From: Blasia pusilla
Lineage: Eukaryota > Marchantiophyta > Marchantiopsida > Blasiales
Direction of reading: 5' to 3'
Assembly (NCBI GenBank): GCA_050084515.1
Contig: CM114272.1
Span: 34,906,001 to 34,970,000 of the forward strand
DNA: 64,000 bases
The position numbers and the translations under genes were made by a program. Shown here one piece after another: positions 36,031 to 48,000 of the stretch. The notes beneath the pieces are model-generated. The model saw nothing but the letters and a program-made list of their open reading frames with translations, had not been told where the DNA came from and searched no databases. Each line of letters opens with the position of its first letter. Within the stretch, counting starts at the first letter, position 1.

Positions 36031-39000
36031 CTACTCATGACATTTGAATAGATATGGTTGCAGTGCACTTGCAAGAAGAACTTTCTCCACAGTCAATGGA
36101 GAGCTTAATTCAAACCAACTATTCAACCCCACTTCTGACCTTGCCGCGGTGATTGCTTGGCGGATTGCAAAAACAACTCTGCATCATATCCCACAAAGGA
36201 AATGCCATGAGCTTCAGGAAGAATTGAAGAGGCTACACACATTGCATATGAAAGGAGTGATAGTGAACAAGGCAAGTGGGGAGCAAAAATCACTCACCCT
36301 ACTGCCATTCCATATGATGGTTCTCCCGAAAACTGCACATCATCAAAGCATTTTTAGACAAGAAGTCAAGAAATTTTAAAGAGGCACTCACAACAATGGC
36401 AATAACCCATAATCCAAACCCTAAACAATATTTCTCCTCTAAGGTCAACATCCCAACCATACCAATCTTGGTTTTAGAGGGCACTTTCTAAAATGAGGGT
36501 TTAGGGTTTATCTTTTCAATGAACCACATGTATGCTCAGAGTTAGGGCTTAGGGTGCACACAAGTAAATGCTAGTGCTTGAGATCCACCATCGTATAGAA
36601 GCCCCTCCCATAGGCACTATGTGCCGTGGAGTCAATAGATGCAATGGTAAATAAATTTTCATGCCTAAAAAAACTAGCCTTCCACCTAGTTTTTTAAGGT
36701 GTAAAAATTCTTGTGACCCTTAACTCTATGGGTTGGAAACTACAACATGAATTTCAAATTCAAAGCCACTCCATAGATACCTTCCCATCCCATAAGCTCT
36801 TGGGCTATCATAAGAGTATGATTTTGTGACCGTGGGGAATAATGATGGGGTGATGTTGCACTATCCTCGGACGAAGTTATTATGTGAGAAAAAAAAACTA
36901 TGCATGAGGAGGGAATTGGAAGAAACCCTAATCCCATTAAGGAAGATGCTAAGCAAGTGTTGCATAGTCAAATAAAGACATGCTACAAACAACCATTAAT
37001 AAACTAAAGCCAAAACCATGAGCCAATTGGATTTTGTAGAACCCCAAGAAAATAGACGTTTGTACCTTAGATCGCAAAAAGCCGGAGGGATTTCCACTAT
37101 TCATCAAAAGGGATGCTCTGAAGTCCAATGGGATATCTTTAGAGGACGGTGGTTTGTATTCCCACGTACCATCAGACACCAACTGCTCAATTCACACACC
37201 ACACAATGAGGAATACATGTAAATGTATAAGCTTTGTAGTTCTTGGAAGTTTACTTCATGCATCCCTATCAAAGAAGGCTCACTGGCATACTACAAGAGA
37301 GTGTGAATCCACTAAGTTGTGCTTAGGGTAGAATGCAACAAGCGACGATAATGCTCCCTACACTTGACAAACTGTTTTCCAAAGTATAGTGGCATCAAGC
37401 TTGAGGTGATTGGGACAAAATTTTAGGTCACATCCTCGCATCTTGGCCAATGAAATGCAGCAAAGTGCGACCGAATTTTTCTTGTGGAATGCTAATCACA
37501 AGGATCATCCTTAAATTGCAACACCTTGGTATCTCTTGCATTGCCAAATTCGTATTACACCATAAATAGAAATAGATTACCAAACAAAAACCGAAAAAAG
37601 ACTCAAAGGATGGAATAATCACCTCTCCAGTGTCATTGTCAAAAATGAACTCCTCAGAAAGAAAGTACCCTAGTCCTTGCACATAAGCACCTCGAACCTG
37701 TTTCCCCACACACATACTCTCCCAAATTGATAAATAATTCAAAATAAAGCACACGCGAGATCGAATACGCAATGAGTTCTCATGTAAGGGAAAAACTTTC
37801 ATGCATAGAAATGGGATGAGAAGAAAAAGGAAAGGGAACATAAAAGGAGTGACACCATAAAATGAAGACACAACAAGAAGTGACAGAGTTTTGGATGAAC
37901 CCATGACTGAATTTGCAATGAGCTTGCTGGAGAAATAAGCACTCATGCATAGAAAATAGACAAGATCATGAGTCTTGAGATGAAACCCACAAAGGAAGAT
38001 GAATTGGAAGAACGATTCACTCGAATAAAAATAGGCCTCAAGTGATTGATTGCAAATCGAATGGAGCTTGGCTATGACTAAATTTGCAAGGAAATTATTG
38101 GAGAAAAACAATATTATTTTATGAGTTCGTCTTTTTATGAGACGAACCCATAAAAACAATATAAGGGATGCAGAGGAATCTAATCAAAATAAGCAACCAG
38201 TGGGCATCAGAGAGCTTGGGATGATAGTAGGGGGTGTCAAAGTTAGTAGTTCTTGGTATCTGGATTCAAAGATTGGAGGACTCTCATCAAAATAAGCAAC
38301 CAGAGGGCAGTTGGGAGCTTGGGATGAAAATAGGGGGTGTCAAATCCATACTCCTTGGTATTTGGATGCAAGGATTGGAGGACTCCAATCAAAATAAGCA
38401 ACCAGTGGGCATCAGGGAGCTCTGGATTCACAATGGTTGGAGCTGTTCACAACTGGTTGCTTATTTTGATTCATGTCGTTGTCTGGCACTCTTGGGATGA
38501 TAATAGGGGAGGGTCAAATCTATACGTCTTGGTATCTGGAAGACCCATTCAGGAGAAAGTGGATTTCTTTTTATTTGGAAACTTACAGAAACTAAACATA
38601 TGTTTTCATGGATTGAAAACTGCAAAGGGAAACGCTCGGGCTTGTCCTCTCACACACGTTCTTCTAGATTTGACACCCCAATTTTTACTCTGGTGCGAAA
38701 TCAGATGCTTTCCATACACTTCCAAGCAGATAAATGAAAAAATTGTGACATAGCCCCAGCTCAGAGTGACTGCTGTGGACAAGTTATAATTGGTACTCTG
38801 GTGCAAAATCAAAAGGTTTCCATATACTTTCAAGTAGACAAATGAAACACATGTGACATGTCCCCAGCCCAGAGTGACTGCTGAGGACAACAAGGTTCAA
38901 TTTGTACTCTGGTGCAAAGACACACGACAAGAATCTCACCAGACTGATGATTTTCACAATGAGATGAGTCTCACCTGGCCAATATCAACTGCAGGGTTTA

Positions 39001-42000
39001 AGCTCTTTCCACAATCCAGAAGCAGATCCGATTGTAAGATTTTCATTTCCCCTAAGACCCAGAAAGTATGTCTCGAGGTCAGCAAAAAACCATGATAACT
39101 CGAAGCCGTACAAAAGATAAAAGCATCCATACGAGAAAAGGGGTGGAGATGGCCTTCGAGAAAAGAAAGAGAAGAAGAGAGACTCCAGAAGTTGAGCACA
39201 AACACAGCACAACTGGCCAGAACTACGTGAGTGGAAGAGTACTCCAAGATCTCAAATCACCAGCTGTAGAAATAGTGTTGGCACTTCCTAAACAACCTAA
39301 CTCACCCACGAGCATTTCTCCATAGCAACACCCACCGTCTGGTGTGCTTAAGATGCCCAACAAACTAAGAACTCTTACCTGTCAAATTGTCAACTTCCAC
39401 TTCTGTTGCAGCAGCACCAAATGACACGTACCTGTGCATAGCAGGAAATGTCCTGACCTCAGGCATTCAAAAGATAAAAAGCAGGAGCCTACATGTTGAT
39501 CTGCAAGGGCTAGAATTCATTATTCAGATCTCCAGCACGTTCCTACTCCTCGTGATGTGCTTGTTCGACAAACTTACTGGAAAGGTCCGCTTTTGGGTGG
39601 TCCTGGGAGGAAATGCCCTCTTGCTTGTAAGTCGGCCCCTGCTTCCAAGGCTCCATTGACGAGTTCTCCCCAGCTTGGGAGCTCTCCATTTTCTGTTCGG
39701 AGACGATTGACAATGCCTTGCAATTGAACTGCAATATGTTGACAGGCATCCTGCATTGCATCACCGCATTAGTGTTGTGAGTAGTTTGCCTGAAAAGCAA
39801 TGTAGCAAAGTTTTGGCTATTTGGGACCTTGGCTGGCTACTTCCTTACTCCACACGGCAAGTACATTGTTATAAGGAAATTTAGCTGCTGCCTAATATAC
39901 AAGCTTGCAGGCTTGAGAACATGATTGCTAACTAAATTGTGCTGAGAAGGTCCCCAAATTGCTCAAGGACTGCAGAAGGTTTTGGCTGTTAGGAAAGTTG
40001 TCTGAACGGATACTGAATAACTCCACATGATGAGTCCACAGCTACACTGCCTTGTGGCTGTGGACTAAGTGTAAGCAGCTACAAGGCAATGTAGTGGCTC
40101 CCTGATAGAGACTTGTGTGAAGGCTTGATAACATGGTTACTGGGTTGAAGAAGATGGTTATCCGAAAAGGCCAGAGGACTCGGCAAGGTTTTGGCTGTTG
40201 GGGAGATCGGCTGGGTTACTCGACATTACGCGGCGATTGCTATTAGTACTGTAGCTGCTGCCTAATATGCTTGTATGAACTTTGAATAATATTTTTACTG
40301 TATTCAAAAAGAGGGCTTTCAATGGTTCCGATAAGTCAGAGAGTACAGAAACAGTACCTGTCAAAGCAAAGATTACCAGTACCTGTCAAAGCAAAGATTA
40401 CCGTTCTGGTAATCTTTGCTTTGACAGGTACTGTTTCTGCTCTTGGTGAAGTCAATTGGTTGGAAGGTTTTCCCACTTTTTCCGCTTTCACTTCAACTGG
40501 TTTTGGCCTTGTATGTGGTTGAATATTGGCGTGCCACTTGTTTTTCTACTTGATGTTTCTCCCATCCACTTTTATCCATGGTGTCTTTTCTTCAAGTCAA
40601 AGAACTAAACATTTGTCTTTCATTCCCCAATGTGTAGTTAGCTACAAAGATACAATGGATGTCCTCTATAAGACTTACTGCTGTATCAAGGGTTGAGACG
40701 GGTTTGTATAAAGTTTGCAACACCTTTTTCGGAGATAGATATGAACATTCAATATTGGCCAAGCTCAATGCGATGGTTGATCGCATACTTGATTGATTAA
40801 CCCTTTAACAACTTCATTTGTGGAGGCAGAGTTCATGAGATCCAACCTGAACTGCTGCAGCAGCTAATTCAGAGGTAGCTGAAGTTCCAGTAGCAGAAGT
40901 ATTATTTGCTATCACAGAAATTGGTGTAATCACTCTGATGTCATCTGCCGAAATTTCTCCCTTCACTAGGGATCCAAGAACCATCGCAGCAACCTGAGTT
41001 TACTTGCAGACAAGGGCATAAGTTATTGAGTGCTGTAAATGTGATTCGAATTTCCACTGGGTTCATCAGGTCTCAAAAACCTTTGAAAACTCCAGTATGC
41101 ATCAAACGTCAATCAAGAGCCAGTCAGGATCTTCACTAACCTGGGCGATTTTAGTGTCTAGCCCTTGCCCAATTTCACAACCTGAAGTATGGATACTGAT
41201 GCTTCCATCTGGATAAATATTGACAAGTGCTGTATGTCTTTTTTTGTACCACTCAGCAATATATTTGATTGGAACAATGGAGATTCCTCGTTTCACCCAC
41301 TTGTTCAAAGTGTTGAATTTCTCAACATCCTTCACCCGTTGTTGATAGCTGCTTGATTGCTAATCTTACGATCACACACCATCCAAACAAATTACTATTC
41401 GATGTGTAAAGCCTCGAACAATCTTGATGGAGTGAGGGGAGAAATCGATAAGAATTAAAAACCTCCGGCTGCAGAAATATGTCTTAGAAGAGTGATAAAT
41501 ATCGACCTCCAATCTCTGCCACTATAGGAGTTGCATCCCATAAAGTTTGCGCATGCCTCAAGAGCCCATTGACTTGGGCTGCATGCTGTTTAAAGTCAGC
41601 TACAGAAAAAACAGAAGGCTAGCTCACAGTGAGCATAGGGGACATTCCATCCAGACATGCGGACAGGTACAAGACAAAGCAAGCTGGTCACTCATGTTGA
41701 AATCAGAATTCTACTTCTCTCAGATCTCACTTTTAAAACTTTTAAAGCATAGAAAGATAGCAGATCCTGACAGGATCTTCCACTGAATCATGTACATGAG
41801 GGTCATCACTTACAAACCTGAAAGAGCAATCTGAAATGGATTGCATGCAGAACTAGTCTGCGACTTCTATTGAGAACCGGGTTCTTGGCACAGCAACACC
41901 TTATTAGAATACACAAGACCTGAAGAGAGGTGGTTGAAACCAAGAAGCAGGAGTATGTGGTAGATTGGTTCATGGAGCATTCTCCACACCAATGCACATT

Positions 42001-45000
42001 CCTTCTTAGTTGATCTAGGCACCAGCAGAGGTTCAGGTATGTAGGAGCTGATCTCAAGACACACTGCCTTCGAGGGCAAGAGTAGGAGTGAATCAAAGAA
42101 GTCGGAAAGAGAGACTGTACTCATTAAGTAGTGCCTGTCGTAGCCTTGCGACCATAGACCCCGCGCCCTGGTTGGACGGTGCTTGAGACTGGGATGGGTG
42201 TAGAGAGAGAAGCAAGTGAAGAAGGTACCATATGAGAGGAGGGAGACACTCTCATACAGTGTGAGTGCTGACCAAACAACGTGTTTGTGCGGAGCTTCCA
42301 AGTGTCAACCAAGAAACTCTTCACCACACAATCTACTTTACCTGATTGGGATCCCCAATAGACATTACTTACCAGTGCAGCAGCTTTGGGCAATGAATCA
42401 AGGCTACTGAATGTGTTGAACAATTCTGGTGCTACCAGCTTAGCAATATCAGCATATGCTCTTGCTCTGTGTGTTGTGAATTTTGCGCAGGAGACCAAGT
42501 AATGACTAGAGGTTTCGTCCCCATCGTCACACAAGGCGCAAGAGTTTAGTTGTGTTCCCATCCTGCTTTTCTTATGGTTCAAGGGGATTGCCCCCGTCCT
42601 GAACTTGAACTTGAGCCGGGTTCCCAAGCAAGGGGTTCCCCTCAAATAGTTCTTCAGTTCTGCCCTCTCGGGATATACCGTCAAAAGAGAGAGGTCAGAC
42701 ATTTTCATGGCTTCCTCCATGCTGTTCTGCTGTGAGCGTTTGCCCACTGCTTTGGTTATGGTATCCACGAATGCTTTCTCATCTTGCTCCCACAGTTCAG
42801 GCCCTGCTGGGAGCTTGGATGCTTGCACAATCTCTTGAACCTTTTTCGTCCAAGATTTGGCCTGTTTTACAGGTCTTCTTTGGGTCCAGGTTTTCCCCAT
42901 CACCTCTTTAGGATAGCGATGGGAGTCCATTGTCTCCAGCTGCCTCCGCCATTTCAACTTGGCGATGTCACGTCTATCCTCCAAGGGTTCCACACCTAGT
43001 TCTGATCTCACACCAACGCGGGCTGTTCGTGATGAAGTTGACATCATACCCCGAAACGCCTTCAGCTGCACAGCTTCAAGCCTATCCCTTTGTTTGGTGT
43101 TGGCATCCCACACTGCTGCCCCGTATTCCAGCGAGGGACGAATGGTATGCAAAATGACACAGCGCTTTACTTCTGATGTGATGTCCCGGCACTGTAGGAA
43201 TCTGGACAGACCGTTCACCTTCTTGTGGCCTTTCTCAGTAGTCTTCTTGATGTGTGCATCCCACATGCAATCTTCCGAGAATTCTATGCCCAGATAGGTG
43301 TAGGTAGCCACACGGGGGATCTCTTGGTCACCCCAGTACCACTGTTGGTCTTGGTCCTCCTCCTTGCCATTGAAAATCATCACACCGCACTTCAGTACAT
43401 TTGCCTCCATGCCCCACATGTCACACCAGATTTTGGTCAGGGAGATCATCTCTTGGAGTTTCTCTCCTGTTTCCTCGAGGCCACCAAAGTCATCAGCAAA
43501 CATGAGGGCAACAATAGAGTTGTTGCCCACCCGTATGCCTAGTCCACTATCCTCCATTTCTTCCAATAGGGAATTCACGAAAATGTTGAAGAGGGTGGGG
43601 GAGAGCGGGCATCCTTGAGCCACTCCTTGCTTGATGTCGAATGTCCCACTCTTTTGGCCATTCACCAGAACTCTACTCCTTGTGTTCTGGTACATCTTCT
43701 CCACCACCCTCCACATTTTCCCTCTCAGCCCCGCCTTCCACAGGCTATAAGAAAGCCCGTCACGCTATACAGTGTCGTATGCCTTCTTGAGGTCGAAGAA
43801 GAAGCAATAGGTGGGTTTCCCCTCTTTTTTCCTACCCTGGATGATCTGACTGAAGGTGAAGATGTGGTCCACGCATCCTCGGGCTTGCCGGAAGCCAGCC
43901 TGGCCTTCCTTGATGACAGAATTCTCCTCCAGGTACATAGAGATCCTATTGTTGAGTATACGGCAGAGGAGCTTCCCGACTACACTCAGCAATGTAATAC
44001 CCCTGTAGTTTCCAGGGTCTTCTCGCTCACCCTTCTTGAAGAGGTTCACGATGACTCCCATCCGCCATCTTTGTGGGATGACTTCTGCCCGCCAGACCAG
44101 GTTGAAGAGACTCACTAGAGAACGAGCCATAGCAGCATCGCCATACTTCAACAGCTCATTCACAAGCTCATCACCACCACCTGCTTTGTGGTTCACAAGT
44201 TCTTTGATCGCTGCTCCCACCTCAGCCAGGGAGAACCAATCATTATATGGGTTGCCCAGCTCAACCTCATCATCTGCCTTCTCCCGTTGTATCTTAACAA
44301 AATCCTCCACCACCCTCTCGAAGTTCTGCTCTTCAAGGGATGTCCGAGCGGGCTTCCTGCCTAACTCCTTGTAATGGCCTTCCAACACATGTCGGATCTG
44401 TTTAGCTGTGGTCACCATTCCACCGTCTTTTCTCTTCAAGGCCTTTACATCGTTTTTGTCCCTGGCCTTGCTCAATTTCTGCACTTCCATCCAGAACTTT
44501 TTCTGATTCTCAGTGAAATTCTCATTGATGGATGAGTATGTGGCTTGGTTCATTTTCTTCTTGTGCATGCGCACGAGAAGACGGGTTTCCTTGCGTAGGG
44601 CCACATACTCTGCCCACAAGGATGCATCGTCCCTGGCTTTGGCACTTGTGAAATACGCTTCCCTTCGTTTGGCAATGGCTGCCTTGAGTTCCAAGGACCA
44701 CCATTTGACGGCTCTGCCGCATATTATCAATTTCCTGCCGACAGCAATCTCGGCGGCATCTGTCACTCCACGCTCCCACCATGCCAGCACCATGTCCACA
44801 GTTGTTCTTGTGAACCCAAAGGTCTTGACGGTAGATTCAATGAAAGTGTCAAATGCCAAGAGATTTTCTTCCAGCTTGCCAATGTACACCTTCTTGTTGC
44901 CCTCATCTTGGAAGTCCTCTATCCTAATGTCGGAAAGAGAGAGAGACTGTACTCATTAAGTAGTGCCTGTCGTAGCCTTGCGACCATACACCCCGCGCCC

Positions 45001-48000
45001 TTGTTTGACGGTGCTTGAGACTGGGATGGGTGTAGAGAGAGAAGCAAGTGAAGAAGGTACCATATGAGAGGAGGGAGACACTCTCATATAGTGTGAGTGC
45101 TGACCAAACAACGTGTTTGTGCGGAGCTTCCAAGTGTCAACCAAGAAACTCTTCACCACACAATCTACTTTACCTGATTGAGATCCCCAATAGACATTAC
45201 ATAGAGAGAGAGAGAGAGAGAGAGAGTGTTATATAGTTTCCTGGAAGGGGCCGGCACAACAGGAGCAGACCAGTACACCATGAACACAATTAACAAAACC
45301 AGAACTAACAAGAATAGTTGAGAAATAACTAGTAATCTAACTGAAGTGAGAGACTTCTAACCATGGTAAACTTCCAACCATGGTTTGTAGAACTAACCAC
45401 AGTTTAAAACTAAAAAACATTGGAGGAAAGATCTTGAATAGCAGACAATTTTATATGAAATCCTACCAACTCATCAACATAACTCAAAGTGAACTGGAGT
45501 ATAAGAATACAACAAGACCACTTACTTTAACGGTTTCCAATACTAATTTAGCATTGCAGTCGGCAAGTTTCTGGCCTGAAGGAGTAATGTCCCCATCAAC
45601 ATACATGTTGACCTCCCGGATAATATCAGGACGAATCTGAAGTCGACTAGCCATGTGCTCGATTGCTGTTTCGATCATAAGCAATAACTCCGTAAACCCT
45701 GGCCGTTCAAAACAATTCTTTCTTCAATTTGGTTCCTTCGGTGTCACTATCTCCTCATAGTCCCTCATACATACAATGCACTGCTTTGACAAGTCAAAAT
45801 AGCGATATGTTTACCCTGAGGTATATTGACAGCTGAAACCATGCTAACAATCTGGAGTCCAAGCTACAGACAGGTATTCAAATGATTCACAGGTTTAAAG
45901 ACAGTTTTTAGATTGTATCCTTACCTGGACCTCGCATGAATGTCATGGCCGGGAGGTTCGTTTTGACGACCTTTCCTTGCAAGTTCCAGTTGGGTATGTT
46001 ATAGCAGTTATCCATCCAAGCAACCAGGTTTGAGAGATGTGAGTACTGGAAGTCAAAATGAGCTCCCTGGCATTGGAAGCAACAGCTTTTTCAGAAACCT
46101 TCATGTAGCAATTGGAAGGGACCTTAAGACGGAAGTCAACTGACATACCCGTACGCACAACCTTACCTTACCTGGTCTTAGGAATAACTCCAATTCACAC
46201 TGATTTGACCAGACACTTCTTTTGCAGCATGAGAACTAAGCTCCTAAAATCACAGAATCTGCCATCCAAGAATCAAATGCATGTGACAAAAAGCGCAGTT
46301 TACAAGGACTCTTTTTTTAAAACGATTCTTTTGCCTCAGTAATATGAACTCGTGCTACCTAGTGATCATTTCTCAACTTCCCAAACTTAAGTTGGTTCCA
46401 AAGTCATCTTCTTGCACACCCTTAGACGATTTGTGGTTAACCAAGTTCTTGCACTGAACTCACCATGTTTTGAAGAATTTCCAAACAAACAACTTGGATT
46501 CGCCCGTCCTTTCGAGCACCAATCTTGTATTTGCAGGAGTATGGGCTCCGAGATCCCACACTCTGTCCCGCCCAAGGAAGGTCCAAGCATAAGGTGACAA
46601 AGTAAGTCAACCACATATTATATTATTGTGTACTTGGGGCCCATGAAGAGGGAGAACAGTTGCAGATATCAGCCTACATCTGCCATGAAAGGGTGTAACA
46701 GCACCCATAATAAAAAAGAGGACAGGAAAGGTTCCCAAAGAAAGGGAACTAAAGGAACGAGCTGCAACACGGCCACAACCAGCTAGGAGTAAGATCTTAA
46801 ATCACCAACCAAGAAATAATGTCAGCTAACCCTGAAAAGCTCCCCTAAACCCCAAACTACCTCCCACAAACTCCAAACTCCTCCCATCTTGTACTAGGAG
46901 CCAAGTCAGTCCAGGTATCACAGAGCATTTTGGATAGCAGAAAACAAACAGCTGGTGAGGACAGCCAGGGTGAAAGGTCAAAGCTGTGTGCTCCACACCT
47001 GCATATTGGTGCTGAGATCAAGTAAAAGTCTCACAGGCTTCTGTAGCTTATCTGCAGCAAAGGCGCAGGCCATGGCTACAGATGAGGATCTGGTCATCTT
47101 TCCACCAAATGCCCCTCCAACTCTTTTCACAACCACCTACCAGAACGACCCAATTTAGTTAACCAATCGACCTGAATTAGAATATCCGACTCAGGAGTAG
47201 AGCAGAATTTTGTTCTTCACAGCTCAATACTTTACGTATCACTGATGCTGGGTCATCTATGAAAGAATCGCCTTTGGTAGTAGTTTATAGCTTCAAAGAT
47301 ATACCAGTTCAATGCACTGCTTACCTCAACCTTGTGCTGTGGTTTATTGAGGCCCACTCCCACACAATGCTGGATCTGGGACACAGGGTGAAGCAATAAA
47401 AGAAAAATATGAGACAGTCTTTCAATGATCCAGAAACGAGCTAGGCACCCAACTTAAGCAAAGCTCAAATTACAAATTCGTCTTAAGTTTTATACAAGAA
47501 CCAGGGCAAACCCCATCACACAGCTTCTTTGCTGCTGGCCAAGGTTTCGTTTGATTGAACTTTGATTAGAATGCACTTTTCATTTAACATGTCCTTATCC
47601 CAAATCAAGGAAATCTTGAAGCCTGCGAAGACAACAGCATCCCACCAACACGTGAAGCTTAGTCTTATTACCAAGGCTGGATTTTGAGTGGAGGAATACA
47701 CTTTGATGCTATTGTCTTCGCCTGGAACACAAAGAGCGCGTTGCGTTTCAAGATGAAAGTGATACTGGTGACCAGTACTGACCTGCAACGGCTACAAGGA
47801 CAAGCGATTACAGGTAGCCGAATGGAAGTGAATCAGAAACTTGGTGCTTCGATTAGACATGAGATAGAAGACTCGTAAGAAGGAAAAATGAGATTCCCAA
47901 AACGTTGTTGCCATAACCCATTCTCTAAAAAGAGAAATTAAACACCGCTAATCGAAAGTTCTAACCTGGCCCTCCACCACTACATCTGCATCTTTCAGAG

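Noticed and set aside
38178-38440. CRISPR-like spaced repeats
   Set aside because: The repeat unit is continuous and about 102 bp long in a plant intron; there are no short repeats with unique spacers.
41507-41522. Longer form of AO-like exon 19 reading IVAEIGG
   Set aside because: Splicing after it gives a stop in the next exon; ending at 41523 and joining 41359 keeps the frame and gives QSSSYQQRVKDVEKF. Still uncertain.
45943-46158. Frame reading GMSVDFRLKVPSNCYM as an AO-like exon
   Set aside because: The conserved residues (GAHFDF, NCYNIPNWNLQGK, NLPAMTFMRGPG) are in a different frame with a proper acceptor at 46066.
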